Below are positions 44,477-56,351 of a DNA stretch of 64,000 nt, piece by piece (the first letter of the stretch is position 1; the number at the start of each line of letters is the position of its first letter). A program made the position numbers and the translations under genes. Origin of the DNA: Stenopsyche tienmushanensis. Its lineage: Eukaryota; Arthropoda; Insecta; Trichoptera; Stenopsychidae. The stretch lies in contig WACJ01000098.1 in the NCBI GenBank assembly GCA_008973525.1, positions 124,001-188,000 on the forward strand, given 5' to 3'. The notes beneath the pieces were generated by a model. It made no database searches. It saw only the letters and a list, made by a program, of their open reading frames with translations, and was not told where the DNA came from.

Positions 44477-44795
44477 TATGTACAAAAATAGATGGCGGTT
44501 GATGTTTTTTAAAATAAATACTATGATATGAAGTGTCTGCCTTATAAACCTTAAGTTTCAAGATTCTAAAGAAGAAGGAAAAATTAGTTAAATTTTGTAA
44601 CTTAAAACTAAAAAAATTAATAAGATTCATAAATATATCATTTTTTTCGGGTAGACTTCCTCTAGGCTCGTTTACGACTTCATTTGACGCAAACCACCTA
44701 TGTGAGTTATCCTCTGAGGGGGTTTCTGTGATCGTACAGATCAAAAAAAGATATGCATACTCCGAAAATACTTCAAAAAACCCCTAAAAGAGGAC
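44477..44795. other. Probable 3' non-coding tail of the R1-like element, then nothing recognised
   Basis: Directly follows the R1-like C-terminus; no motif and no poly-A tail. Confidence 0.3.
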
Positions 44796-45195
44796 GAAGT
44801 GTCCACAAGGTCTGTGTGTCCATCCGGTCCGCTTTTCAGATTGCTGACATTGCGAATGAGCGCCTCACGATTGGACACCATGCTTACAGAACGATTACGA
44901 ACTCTCATTATAAAACGAAGTTGTCCGAAGAAGACAGATCGGGTGGGTTGTTTAAATTTTACAATCGGTCGACGAAAATATTGTTGTTTTTATTTATTGC
45001 GGGCTTAGGCCGGCTGGGTCGGCTCAATATTTAAGCGATAACAAAGAAAAGGGAGATTAAACAACTTAGTATGTTATAAAATCGGATAGAATCAATCAGC
45101 GTTGATTCATGTGAGGCAGAATTGTCAAGTAAAATAAAAATATTGTGCAACTCTCGACTGGGTCGGTAGGCTGATGTACCACCCCCTTGTTACGG
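44796..45195 (+). repeat. LTR-like repeat, copy B
   Basis: Parallel to 16287-16595: CCATCCGGTCCGCTTTTCAG, GATTAAACAACTTAGTATG, AATCGGATAGAATCAATCAGC, GTTGATTCATGTGAGG, GTCAAGTAAAATAAAAATATTG, CAACTCTCGACTGGGTCGG and CCCCCTTGTTACGG. It has an insertion of about 120 bp (44900-45040) relative to copy A. Probably a solo LTR; the ends are not fixed. Confidence 0.5.
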
Positions 45196-46430
45196 ACCTG
45201 CATACACTCGTACGTGTAAAGGTACAAAAAAAGTTTAAAAAAAACCCCTACACGTTTGAATATTTTCAAATATTGCGAAAAGCGATCCATGGCACTTCAT
45301 TTTCATTACCATTTATTGCTATACTATATAATATTCTGAGGATAAACCTTAAAAGATTTTGAGAAGCGATGAATGTGTATGCAAAAGTCGATTTATGGCA
45401 AGAAATTAGAATAATGACTAATAAAAAAGGACCCCTCTAAAAAGGGGGCTATTTCAGGTAGGCAGACATATGTATGCATAAAAATTGTTTGTATAGAAAA
45501 ATGTGTATACAAATTTTAAGCTGCCATCTTGGCTCAAAAATGGATTTTTCATGCGCAAGTTTTGATGCGTTAGAACTAGTTGATAATTATTGTTTTGATA
45601 TGAAACGAACAGGTCTGTGCGCACGGTATTTATAGAGTTAAAGCAAAAAAAAAGATACGGGGCCATATCAGACCCCACTTCGGTCAGGGGAGGTTATTAA
45701 AAAATATGCAATAAAAACATCATAAGAACTTGATGAGCATTATAACATTGTTTTGCGGCCCATTTAAATACATTAAAAGCTTTCAACAACAGGCTAATTA
45801 AGATATTTTAACTACGCAGTTATGCAACTGAAACTCCGTTTCAGCATTTGTAATGAACATGCTCAATCTAAAAGCACACAACGACCATGTTTCGGCTCTA
45901 CAAGGGTGTATTTTCGGCGGATTCAAATGGACGGCTTCCGAGATGAAAACCCAAACAACCCGAGCTAAAGTATGAGTAACAAAAAACTGATATAAAACGT
46001 ACAAATATAAATTCGAGCGCTCTAATAACTGTTCTAGGCGTGGTAATATTCCATTCGCAAACGAACGTTTCCGTCTGAATAATTCACTACAGGGAATGAA
46101 TTAATTTAAATCCTTCCGGAACGCTACAGTTTAAATACTCCGGAGGACAAAAGGATCGTCCAGGTATAAAATATGGCATTTAATTGAAATTTAATCCTGT
46201 AAAAACGAAAATCGAACGCATTCCATACATGTCCAGGCAACCAGTTTATCCAGGTTGACAAAATTGGCAAAGGACGTCGAATGCACATATACTCGGTTTT
46301 TGTATAACACGATTTGAGAAAAAAACATCAAATAAAATCATTAGAAACAAGATATGTATCTGAATAGGGAAAATTCTTATAGCAAAAACCTAAGCAACTT
46401 TGACGTCGTGAATTTGATGCTCGGTGACAT
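45196..46430. other. No recognised gene
   Basis: Only short frames without motif. Confidence 0.4.
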
Positions 46431-46433
46431 TAA

Positions 46434-46596
46434 GGGCCCATCGGTCTCAGTCCGGTCAAATATTCTCATACAAGAAACGGAATTGGAACGATCCGATAGT
46501 GTGAATACTCTGATTGTTTCTTATGCAAGAATATTTGATCGGACCGGGATCGGAGCGAGATCGAACCGTTACCGGCACCATAGTGTGGATCTGGCC
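46434..46596. mobile_element. PIF/Harbinger-like MITE, second copy
   Basis: Flanked by TAA (46431-46433, 46597-46599). The right end, complement GGCCAGATCCACACTATGG, and the centre GGTCAAATATTCTCATACAAG, AACGGAATTGGAACGATCCG, GATCGGACCGGGATCGGAG match 12922-13121; the left arm is shortened. Confidence 0.78.
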
Positions 46597-46804
46597 TAAC
46601 CTTTCCCTTACGATGCTATGTATTTAGTACGCCATGACATTCTAAAATCCAGTATTTATTATATTGCATATCGATATTCGATAATATGTATATATATCAA
46701 TATAGATAGTGATTAAAGAGATTAAATATAGTAATATTGCAAAAAATCCCATTATTACAACTCGACTCAATGTAGTAAATACACCATAGTAAAGGAAAGG
46801 TTAA
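46597..46804. mobile_element. TTAA-type MITE, second copy
   Basis: Left end TAACCTTTCCCTTACGATGC, right end complement TTAACCTTTCCTTTACTATGG. It ends in TTAA at 46801-46804. Its left TTAA is split by the neighbouring Harbinger MITE: T at 46430 plus TAA restores TTAA. Confidence 0.72.
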
Positions 46805-46808
46805 AAAC

Positions 46809-47040
46809 AGGGCTTCGAACCGTTATTTTTTTAATTTCGGTTTTCGGTTCCAGGAAAAATAATGTTTTTTACAATTTTCGGTTCGGTAATTATTTTTTTA
46901 AATTTAGAACATTTCAATCCTTATTTTTTTCCATTTTTTCTACGTATGGGTTATGAATTTACGATTAATTTATAGAAATATCCTACTAAAAAATGTCTAG
47001 GAGTATAGAATTATAATGTAGGCTACAATAATAATATAAA
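46809..47040. mobile_element. hAT-like MITE with CAGGGCTTCGAACCG end
   Basis: Starts CAGGGCTTCGAACCGTTATT, followed by repeated TTTCGGTT units and a segment shared with 36690-36780. The right end is not clear. Confidence 0.45.
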
Positions 47041-47057
47041 TAATCAATTGAAAGTAC

Positions 47058-47690
47058 AGTGTACTCTCGATTATCCGAGTGCGGATTATCCGGTTTTTGG
47101 ATTATCTGTACCTGAAAAATATTTATTTTTCATTTTTGTTACACGGATAATATACAAAGCGATAAGGATGATGCCTATATTTTATCTACCAAAACAAACG
47201 TCTGTTCTCGTGTTTTAATTACCTTGGTTTTCAAAACTACCGAGCAAGAATTTAAGAAATCTTGTTATACGAGGCAGAAATCACAACGAGAGTAAGATTG
47301 TAAAAATGGATCCGGGGGTGATAAGGGCTTGATTACTAAACTCTAACCTGTATGGTAAGATGATCGCGTATTTGTGAGCGAATTCCAGTGATTCCGAAAG
47401 AGCACTCTTGTATGTTCAGCTCGGAGAGAGACTGAGACATCGTGGGCGACGAGAGTGTTAAACTGACTACCCGGATTAAGCCTGTGAGTAGTAAACTAAT
47501 TTAAAATCTTCATAGTCTTAGATGCTATATTTGCTTGTCCGTCACTTATCATCCGTACAAATCCACTTATATGTCAGGACCGCAGCAGCGCATATGAAAC
47601 TTATATTTAACACTCTCGTCGCCCAACGTGAATCGGTGTTGTTCTTCACGGGGCCCAATTCGATATTCAGAGCGTAAACAGAAGGAATAT
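47058..47690 (+). repeat. pogo-like end joined to 870-bp family sequence
   Basis: CAGTGTACTCTCGATTATCCG at 47058 with GGATTATCCGG resembles Tigger/pogo terminal repeats; the same end is at 56125. It continues through AAACAAACGTCTGTTCTC and AAATCACAACGAGAGTAAG into the 870-bp TIR (CTGTATGGTAAGATGATCGCG at 47349), then an internally deleted body (CGTCGCCCAACGTGAATCGG). It ends at about 47690. Confidence 0.6.
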
Positions 47691-50644
47691 TCAATCGGAC
47701 CTAACCAAGTGAAGAATGTCTTCAAATCTTTGGGCAGAGGTTCGAATGAAAAGCTGCAAACAAATCTTCATCTTGTCATGCAATTTTGAAAGATTTAAAA
47801 ACTGAAAGCATTCTTCTCTCCCTGTTTTATTTGCACAGAAAAAGTGTTGTTTAAATTTAATTGAATATGTACCCCCTTTGTAGCTTCAAATTGGCTTCGT
47901 TAAATTTTGTAAATAAGTCAGTCATAGAAGCTATGTCATTTATAGAATTAATTAATTTGAAACCCAAATATTTCGTCTTTGTCGTTCAGGAATTCCAATA
48001 CTGAATCAGCAGAGTGCATAAAATCGCTCCGAATATATATTTATGAACTTCTGTGTTCAATTCCAATGAAGTTCCGTGTTAATTAGTAAGCCATTTTAAT
48101 CTTACATCATTTTACAAGCAAAGTTGAACAAATACGCTCTCATTTAAGGAATTTCTTTTGATTTTATTGACTGCTCTAATGACAAAATTTAGTGAATGAA
48201 TGACACAATGAACATATAATTTGTTTTAAGTGTGTTTATTAAGCTTTATAACAATGCATATGGGTCACAATTATTTAATTCTACAATTTAACTCCCCGAA
48301 TTGTAGTGATAAAAATATACCCTTGGATGGAAACATTATTTAATAAAAATCACAAAGTGTATGAACATCTAAAAACCATCGATCGTCACGAAAAGTGAAA
48401 CTCTAAGAAGGAAAGATGAAAAATCGTTTGTAGTGTCTACATTTCCATCGCATACATCGTAGTGAGGCAACGAGGATGAAGCAACCACAAGACCAGCTGC
48501 CAGCCTATTTTATTATATATTACACAACCACATCTTTTAGCTAAAAAAATCCGTTAATGAATGTCTACGAATTAGCAGGATTAAAAGTGCTCGTGATGAT
48601 GTATGATCGATATTAGTAAAGATTTTTTAATAAATACGAATTTGTATATTTCCTGAACAGAAAATAATAAAGCATAACGGATTACACGTATTTACATTGG
48701 TACGACGCTTTAGTGGAAACATCTTCGTGTTATACGAGGACCGAATGAACTCTTAAAGCGTTCAACAAATAAAAATTAAGTTGATATATTTTTTTCGGCG
48801 CTGGATAAAACAAGTTGTTTGCGAAGTATTCGGCTCGAATTCAATGTGTGGAAGAGTCACAGTCTGAAAGTTTATATCGTCTGAACTAAAGTACAAAATT
48901 AAACTTTGTTGTCGCGTAAAAGTTGCCGAAATGCTACTCCATCCGTTGTCTTTGACTTGATCAAAACTAAACTTTTATACATGATCAATTTTCGAGCAAT
49001 ATAATAGAATGCCATTGCGTGTTTATCGATTTTTCATCGAGTGCCAAAACAAGTTTTGCAACATAGCAATAAAGCTAAAGACGGGTCAAGTGTTCGTGTA
49101 ATGGATTAAATCTTGAACTTTCATTGTAAAGGTTCTGCTCCAAATCCAGATTGGGCGGCAAAAAAAACACCGTATCAATAAATTTGAGAGATTCAATTGA
49201 GTAAAACCTGAATTTCTGTTTTTAAAAAAGTAGATACTGAGACGATTATTAAGCCCTTGATGAGTATGCACGCACATGTGTGCTGGACATTTCTAAAGCA
49301 ATATTATTATGTATTCCAAAATAAAACCACTGTTTTTTTACAATCGCGCTACGAAAATTAATTCACCAATTAAAGGGTTTTAATAGGGCAGGGCCACTTA
49401 TAAGTGACTCAAAAAAATGTTCCAAAAATTCCAATGTAATTAACTAATCATATGTGGAAGACAATGAGAAACCACATTAAAAATTATTTCCCTAAAAAAA
49501 TATCATATGGATAAGTCACATTTAGAAGAATAAAGTTAACAATGCTTGATTTAAAAAGCCAGTGTTTAGGTCTTATTGGAGTGGTGTTTGGAAAGAGGCA
49601 GTAAAAACCGTTCCAATTAGCGTTGAGGTGAATTGTAGAAGTGGTGATTAAAACAACCTAATAAAATTTATGGGCCGTTTCAGTTTGAAAGTTCAACTTG
49701 ATTCCCTCCTGTTGTTTGCGGATATTGAAGCATTGAAGAATATTGTTCCAAATCAGTCCATCTTGTCTTTATAAATATGTCCCTACATCTCAGTTAATTC
49801 TTTCTCGCGACCAGAATATAGGGATAAATCTGGAAGATATTATGATGAACCGAAGTCCGAGAATATGCGATCAATACATTTTGCATGCTTTATGAAAACA
49901 CTATTTGTAAATATATTACAAATATGCGGGATTGGGAACGGTAGTGAAAGCGAATTTCGGTCATAAAGGGAAGAGAACGAGTGCCAAAAAAGAAACGGTG
50001 TCCCATCATTTTTATCTTATACATTAGCGGAAATTGGATTTCTTTCGAGTTGTTTAGCGAAATTTGAATTTATATTAAAGTCAAGTATGACAATAAATTT
50101 GCGCCTGGATTTCAAAGGGGTGAATAGGGAATTTTAGGGTTAATACATCGATTATTCGAATGTCCATTTATGATCATTTCGCGTCATCTTCTTGAAAATA
50201 TTGGTGTTTTACTTTCCTGGCACGCTGCCTATAAAATTCTCTTGTGTTGGAGAAATTTTTGCAAAGAATTGCAATATACACACTCATCCCTCAATTTCAA
50301 TGAAAAACCTTGTAAAGTCATGAAACTCGTGAGAAATATGAAAAAAAAAAAACCACAGAAAAACAGGGAATATTACAATAGTTATTTTATATATATCTAT
50401 ATGCCTATAAATCTTTGATAAAATACATATAAATAGTACTCAAAGTCTACATAATATGTTCGCATAATTCATGCCTACTTTTGTTATGGACCCTTTGATC
50501 TACAATATCGTCATATGCACGATCAGCTAAAATTAACACATTTTTTTTGGGGACTTTATATATAAATCACTTTAAATTTTTAGGTATGCAACATATTTTT
50601 AACTATGTTGCATACTTATGTTGCTGTTGTGTTGCTAGATGCTA
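47691..50644. other. Long stretch without recognised genes
   Basis: AT-rich, with short frames only (49086-49277 minus, 50170-50418 plus). No transposon ends found. Confidence 0.4.
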
Positions 50645-50790
50645 TATTTGTATGTCCGCCACTCATCATCCGTTCATATCCACTTATCTATCAGAACCGT
50701 CGCAGCGTGCATGAAGCTTGTACATAAATAAATAAACACTATCGATAGCACACAATATTCAGTAATTTCTTTAAGTAAACATAAACCCGG
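50645..50790 (-). repeat. 870-bp family fragment
   Basis: Reverse-complement of the internal part: GATGCTATATTTGTATGTCCG, CCACTTATCTATCAGAACCG, CATGAAGCTTGTACATAAATAA and CTATCGATAGCACACAATATTC. Confidence 0.7.
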
Positions 50791-50794
50791 GGGG

Positions 50795-51060
50795 GGGGGT
50801 AAAAATACCCACCCGTGGGCAACGGTTGAACTCGTGTAGAGATGCGCGAAAGTAGCCTCGTCGGTTCACTCATCACACGCAGCTGGTGGCCCAGCTAACA
50901 TGAGTTGGGTGTGCAGGTCACCCTGTGCTGCGCACCCATAAAGGGTTGTGTGGAACAGCCGAATACAGTCATTGGTGGAGACTGTGTCAAATGCTCACCA
51001 ATATCCTCAACAGCCTAGGTATACAGGGGAGAACGGTTTTAGGCTGTCTCTCCGTCTCTG
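50795..51060 (-). repeat. GC-rich dispersed repeat, shorter inverted copy
   Basis: GTGGGCAACGGTTGAACTC, GAGATGCGCGAAAGTAGCC, CAGCTAACATGAGTTGGGTG and GGGGAGAACGGTTTTAGGCTG are the reverse complement of parts of 35990-36240. It starts after a run of G (50789-50799). Confidence 0.6.
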
Positions 51061-51150
51061 TTTCTCTCCAAACCCAACGTGTAAAAATGCTCTTTCCAAA
51101 TCACTGGAATTCGGACACAACTCTGTGTCTTACCTCTTTAAGAGGTTAAT
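51061..51150 (-). repeat. 870-bp family TIR fragment
   Basis: TCTCTCCAAACCCAACGTG, AAAATGCTCTTTCCAAATCAC and TGGAATTCG match the inner TIR in reverse orientation. Confidence 0.6.
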
Positions 51151-51261
51151 GGGGAAAAATATCGTTCAAACAAACAAATGGCTTGAGAAGTATTACTCAG
51201 ACTTTCCTCCATCGAGATAAATAGTAAAGATATTATTTTCTGGTTTTAAACGCGGCCATAC

Positions 51262-51525
51262 AAATTTTGCCGTGATCGACCAAATTCGGCATTCGTTCCA
51301 GAAAGCATTTAAAAAAAACACCAAATAGTTTTGGCCGATCGTAAATTGAAATTGCATGACATAACTGACACCCTAAAGATATCAGAAGGCAATGTATTAA
51401 CCATTTTGCATCAATATTTATCCATGAGAAAGCTTTGTTCGAAGCCAGTACCGCATTCGCTCACAATCGATCAAAAGCAACGCGTCCACAATTCAGAGCG
51501 TTGTTTGGAGCTGTTTCTTGATACG
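51262..51525 (+). pseudogene. mariner transposase remnant 2, N-terminal
   Basis: The frame 51331-51543 contains LHDITDTLKISEGNVLTILH and MRKLCSKPVPHSLTIDQKQR, then VHNSERCLELFL. This is the second helix-turn-helix and linker of the same mariner subfamily as 18366-19050 (about the same spacing, better preserved frame). Everything past the linker, including all catalytic residues, is missing. Confidence 0.8.
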
Positions 51526-51918
51526 TTGATTTTTTTATTTTAGAGACTTACGTCGGTCTACATATGATATTTAAAGCGTATTTAATAAAGCATATCGTGT
51601 ATTAATTACCTTCCCGCTGATAGCGTGTTAATGGCTCATATTTCATTACATGATCGACGCATCACCGACGATGCAGTAATTGTAGCCTAGTCGTTAAGAA
51701 ATAAATCGTAGTGCATTAGAATAAATTTGCAATCAATGTTTAACCTTCATTAAAAGCAGATTTAAATGATATAACATAAAATATACGTTGAAAAGTGCTC
51801 TTTGGACGACTAAATTTGGGTTTTTAAATTTTCTTCACCACCGCAGATTTAAAGGTCACTCTCCCTAAGCTTACAAAGTTGATGGCACAAGTTTGAACCC
51901 AGATATTATTTCAGTCGA
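51526..51918. other. No recognised gene
   Basis: CTTCCCGCTGATAGCGTGTTAA at 51572 is like the MITE end at 54831. CGACGCATCACCGACGATGC at 51656 is the repeat shared with 42600. Confidence 0.35.
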
Positions 51919-52368
51919 ATGCGAGTTTACTTAGAGAGCAATCGAACTTCCACCGTAGATAGGCAAACATCGATTAGCAATTTATCGTCGGAAAAATTTC
52001 GACCTTTTGCCAAACGGTCCCTCGGATTTGTTCGACATGTCCGTGGACTCGACGGTAGATTCGTGGCATCGCTGACTTGGTCGTCACGAAATAAAGGACC
52101 TATTATCTCATTGGCCCTCATCCAAAGAGAACACTATTCCGGCTGTCAAACGACGACCATCCCAAAATCTACTCGGAAGCTATCGTCCCACGATTGGGAC
52201 CGGCTCGGAACTCGCCAGGGAAAGTCCCTTCGTGCACCGATTGCGGAACATCAATTTTGCAAACGGGGGCTCCGAGTAACTACTTTTTGGCTCGTTGATT
52301 TTTTAAGCCTAAATCAACACAAAATTCGAAACTTAAACACCGTATTAGAGAACTTTTGTCGTGAATGA
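51919..52368 (+). other. 149-codon ORF, unrecognised
   Basis: The longest single open frame in the window, ATG 51919 to TGA 52368, basic, with no domain, signal peptide or membrane segment. The local base composition is more GC-rich than its surroundings, which lowers stop frequency and makes a chance frame plausible. No flanking splice sites or transposon context were noticed. Confidence 0.18.
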
Positions 52369-53548
52369 GCAAAGAAAAGTGATTAAATCAGACTCCACAT
52401 GAACGTAAAAGTGTATGAAGTCATAAAACCACTACGAACTCCAGCGTCAACGACAAAGTTAAAATTGATATATTATCTTCAATCAAAAACTCAGATCTAC
52501 AAACACTTTTTTAGTAAAAAATCATTCAGGGAATAAGCAATAATTCATAAGACATTAAAATAGAGCACTTTCAATTACGTAAAACGTGTACCATTTATAT
52601 ACATTGATAGTAGTTATCTATTCCAAGAAACTCGCTGCATTATCGTTTGTATGGTAATACGGTTATACATATTATTTTGGAAAAAAAAATTCAATTCATG
52701 CTATAACAATACTTAACTATACTAACACAGTCGTGTATGTCTCCGTGGGAACGCTCTATGATCATGCATCGTCAAAAAATGCAGATGTTGGATGCAAATG
52801 TGCACGACTCACATTGAGTTTTTAGAATTAAAACAATAGATAAATGTTCCTATTTCGGTCACAATATCTCCACAAATGACATTTTCATTCATTTATATTT
52901 TGCGGTTCCCAAAACCGCATTCTGCCAAAGGCGATTAATAATCAAATGCCAAATTAAATGGCATTATAAGAAAAATGCCTTCTGTTTGAACGCTCCGGCG
53001 AATTCGTTTCGCAATGCTCGAAGACAGCCATATAAATTTATTTAGAAGGCAATTCATCCTAATTAATTTGAAGTATGTTTAAACGCTACAAGCTTCCAGC
53101 AAATTTATTATAATGAGGCACGCGCATGCGCAAAAATGAAATCAACACGCCGTTTTTCACATGCGACCTAGAATAAATATCCATACAAAGCGACCAAATA
53201 AAATCTACATTATATAGCGATAATAACATATTTTTATAAGATGTTAATAATATATATATAATTCAAAATAAAACAATTATTGCATTGCCAATAAATTTGT
53301 ATTGACCTAAATGCTTAACTCTATCGATTGCTTTTCAACGTCTATAAAGCACGCGTACACATCTTTGTATTGAATCATTTCCGAGCTTAAAATTGTAATT
53401 CATCCAAATCATGTTTTCACTTGGAACTTATGCTTGTGCATATAGGATCTTAAGATGTAAATATAATATATAAAATCCGAAATTAATTCTGACATAAATA
53501 CAGTCAACCCTCCTATAGCGTCCATTTCTATAATGTTTTCCCCTATAG
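52369..53548. other. No recognised gene
   Basis: Nothing beyond short AT-rich frames. Confidence 0.4.
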
Positions 53549-53650
53549 CAGGGGTCGGCAACCTTTTGAGTCGGTGGAGTCAAAAATTACAATTTACAAA
53601 TTTCAAACTATTTAAAGAGCCACAAAAAAATTTCTTGCCAACAATATCTA
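53549..53650 (-). mobile_element. Truncated second copy of the hAT element
   Basis: CAGGGGTCGGCAACCTTTTG, AGTCGGTGGAGTCAAAAATTACAATTTACAAATTTCAAA and TTCTTGCCAACAATA are the reverse complement of the right end of the hAT at 13690-13774. It breaks off at about 53650; no second end found. Confidence 0.8.
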
Positions 53651-53934
53651 TTTCAACGAAATCGTATGCATCCGATAATAGATATAGCACATAAAAAAAG
53701 ATGATATTCATTGCTAAATATTGAACACGGCGCAGTGTGTCAGAATTGGACACAAAAAACATTTTATTTTTTTCTCAGTTATATTAGACATATGATTAAC
53801 ACATAAGTAGCGGGGGGGAACTTCGCGCGCGTCTGTCCCCTGACGCGGACAATCTTTCAACATGGCGCGTAAAAAGCGTATATTTACAAAAAGTGTCATT
53901 TACATTGAAATAGCCAGCATATTTATTTATTTTT

Positions 53935-54640
53935 TTAATAGATAATATTAGACAATTCGAATTTTTCAATGAAAGAAATAAATACTAATCTGAAGGGGCA
54001 ATGTCCGGAGAGTATGGAGGATGAGGTAAAACATCCCAGTCAAATGATAATAATTTATTTCTGACGAGCAAAGACACATGAGGCCTGGCGTTATCGTGAT
54101 GAAAAACAATGCATCGTCTGTTCGCTAATTCTAACCGTTTTCTGGCAATTGCATCCTTTAGATTGTCTAGTTGGAAAACATATTTTGTTGAATTGATCGT
54201 TTTTGAAGTAGCTCATAATAAATTACCCCCTTCCAGTCCCACCAAATGCATAGCAAAACTTTTTTTGGATGTAGGCCAGATTTAACTACAGTTAAAGCTT
54301 CTGTACCCTTGGTCCAAGACCGTTTACGTTGGATATTCTCATAGAGTATCCAACTTTCATCTCCAGTGACAAGTTTCTTCAAAAAAGATTGGCTATTATG
54401 TCGTTGGAGAAGAAGATCGCATGTTGAAATACGCAGTCAGTTCACGAGGAAGCCACGCATCTGAACGATTGATGTAGCCCAGTTTTGTCAGATGATTATG
54501 GACGGATGTTCGCGGAATTTCTAACTTTTTGGCTATATCGTGAACAGTATATCGCGGGTTTTCTTCACCCATGGCTATGATTAGATTTGTGTTCATTAGC
54601 GAAAGAAACTTATGGGACAACCTAATATTTTTATTGGGTA
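53935..54640 (-). pseudogene. mariner transposase remnant 3, nearly full length
   Basis: On the minus strand, near 54625, AGGTTGTCCCATAAGTTTC looks like a mariner end. The frame 54620-54396 has NPRYTVHDIAKKLEIPRTSV. The frame 54382-54167 has VTGDESWILYENIQRKRSW (first catalytic Asp) and LCIWWDWKGVIYYELL. Then come HHDNARPHVSLLV (second Asp) and HPPYSPDIAPSD (third Asp), spaced as D34D. TAG follows the third Asp codon, and there are frame changes near 54390 and 54160. It differs from the other two mariner remnants. The 3' end is truncated near 53935. Confidence 0.88.
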
Positions 54641-54870
54641 TTTCAATAAACTACATCAATTTTTCCGCTATAATACACTGTTTTCGGATATTTTTAATAG
54701 TAGTATAAATAATTAAACTGGGATTGGCTCGATTTTGAAAAAAATGTTTCAATAAATCTTCATTAACCAATTAATGTAAAAAAATATCGCTTGATAACAT
54801 TTTAGATGACATTGACAAAGACAGCCTAATTAATAAAAATATGCTTCCCGCAGTTAGTGTGTTAAAATCG
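54641..54870. repeat. MITE-like end with TTAACACACTAACTGCGGG
   Basis: AAAGACAGCCTAATTAATAAAAATATG followed by CTTCCCGCAGTTAGTGTGTTAA (54833-54866) parallels 58170-58205 (AAGACAGCGTAATTCATAAAAATAC, TTTTCCTGCAAGTAG) and 51572. TTAA ends suggest a piggyBac-type MITE. Confidence 0.4.
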
Positions 54871-56123
54871 AACCGATTGATGCATAAAAATGAGCATTTG
54901 AAAACTTTCAGAATGCCTCCAAATAAATGTATTATACAAACTGTGTACCAATGAGACTTGACATTTTAATGTAAAGTTGATGAAGGCCATTTACAAGACG
55001 GGAGACATTTCTGCGAGTTTCAACCCCAACGAAGTATATTAATGATTACCAAGTTTCAATTTTCTTCAACGGCATCCGCTGAGGGGCGAGTCACCCCCGA
55101 CGCGCCCCAACCCCACCTTGCATCATTCACTTTGCCAAACAAAGAAGCGTTTGAGTATTCGCGATGAAAAACTCAAGACGCCCAAATTACATCCCGACGA
55201 TGTAATAAGTCCGGAGGAATTAATGTCAATTACTGGAGCACGATCGACGCTTTGCGGATGAGATGTAAACTTCCCATTTACACAAACGATAGATGCTCGT
55301 CTATCTATTGCGTGGCGTGTGACAAAAACGATGGCCATCACAAAGTTAAACAGGACTATATCGGGAATTATGATCGGTGGTTATTGCGAGGAGAGCAAAC
55401 TTGGCCATATCTACATGCCGAATCGATAAAGCCAAGTTTTTGATAAGGTCGAAGGAGCGTTTTGTAAGTCTGTCAACAGACAAAGAAGTGAACTTGGCTG
55501 AGTATAACTAATTTGTTTTGCTCCAGATGATAAATATTGAGCTCAATATTGGAGCGGGATCGCAGTCAAAATTAATAACTCTTCATTCGGGGGTTGCTAA
55601 ATCAAAATACAGCCTTTGCCGGGACGAACCGTCCCGTTAAAGATGCGCCATTTTATTTTTCGCCTAAACACGCGCAAGATTTAATATGAAATTCATAAGG
55701 GATGAATTGAAAAAGGACGACGATTTAGCGTCGAATAAACATTTTTGTTCTCGAAATTTTGCATCGCATCTTTGGAGTGTGTGTGGAAAGAGCTAGAATA
55801 GAGGTGGGCGGTCGAGAATAATTTTCCACTGGAAATATACAACCCCTAACCACCCCCGACCTACCCTCACCTCGTTACAGAGTGTATAAACGTGTATCAT
55901 TGCAAATTTAATACAACTCAAACACCGAAATGACCTTTCATTATGTTCCCTTGACGTGAGCCTATGACGCTTTGAAACTGCGACAATATGTTGCAAAATA
56001 TTCGATGCAATTTCAAAATTCATCCAATCAAATCATTAATTTTATATTCGTGGAATATCAATCATCCAACCCTGATAAATATCGAACCTGATAGAACAAA
56101 GAAATGCAGCATCCCATATAATA
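54871..56123. other. No recognised gene
   Basis: Short frames only (55123-55341 minus, 55252-55443 plus, 55793-56023 minus), no motif. Confidence 0.4.
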
Positions 56124-56351
56124 CAGTGTACTCTCGATTATCCGGTTTGAGGTGTTGTATACAAAGCGATAAGGGTGATACTTGTATCTTATCCATCAAA
56201 ACAAACGCCTATTCTCATTTTTCAATTACATTGGTTTTTAAAACAACCAAGCAAGAGTTTAAGAAATCTTATTATACGAGGCATAAATCACAACGAGAGT
56301 AAGATTGTAAAAATGGACCCGAGGTGATAATAGATTGATTACTAAATCTAA
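56124..56351 (+). repeat. pogo-like end and leader, copy 2
   Basis: CAGTGTACTCTCGATTATCC, AAAGCGATAAGGGTGATAC, AAAACAAACGCCTATTCTC and AAATCACAACGAGAGTAAG follow 47058-47345 in order and run into the TIR of the next element. Confidence 0.6.
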
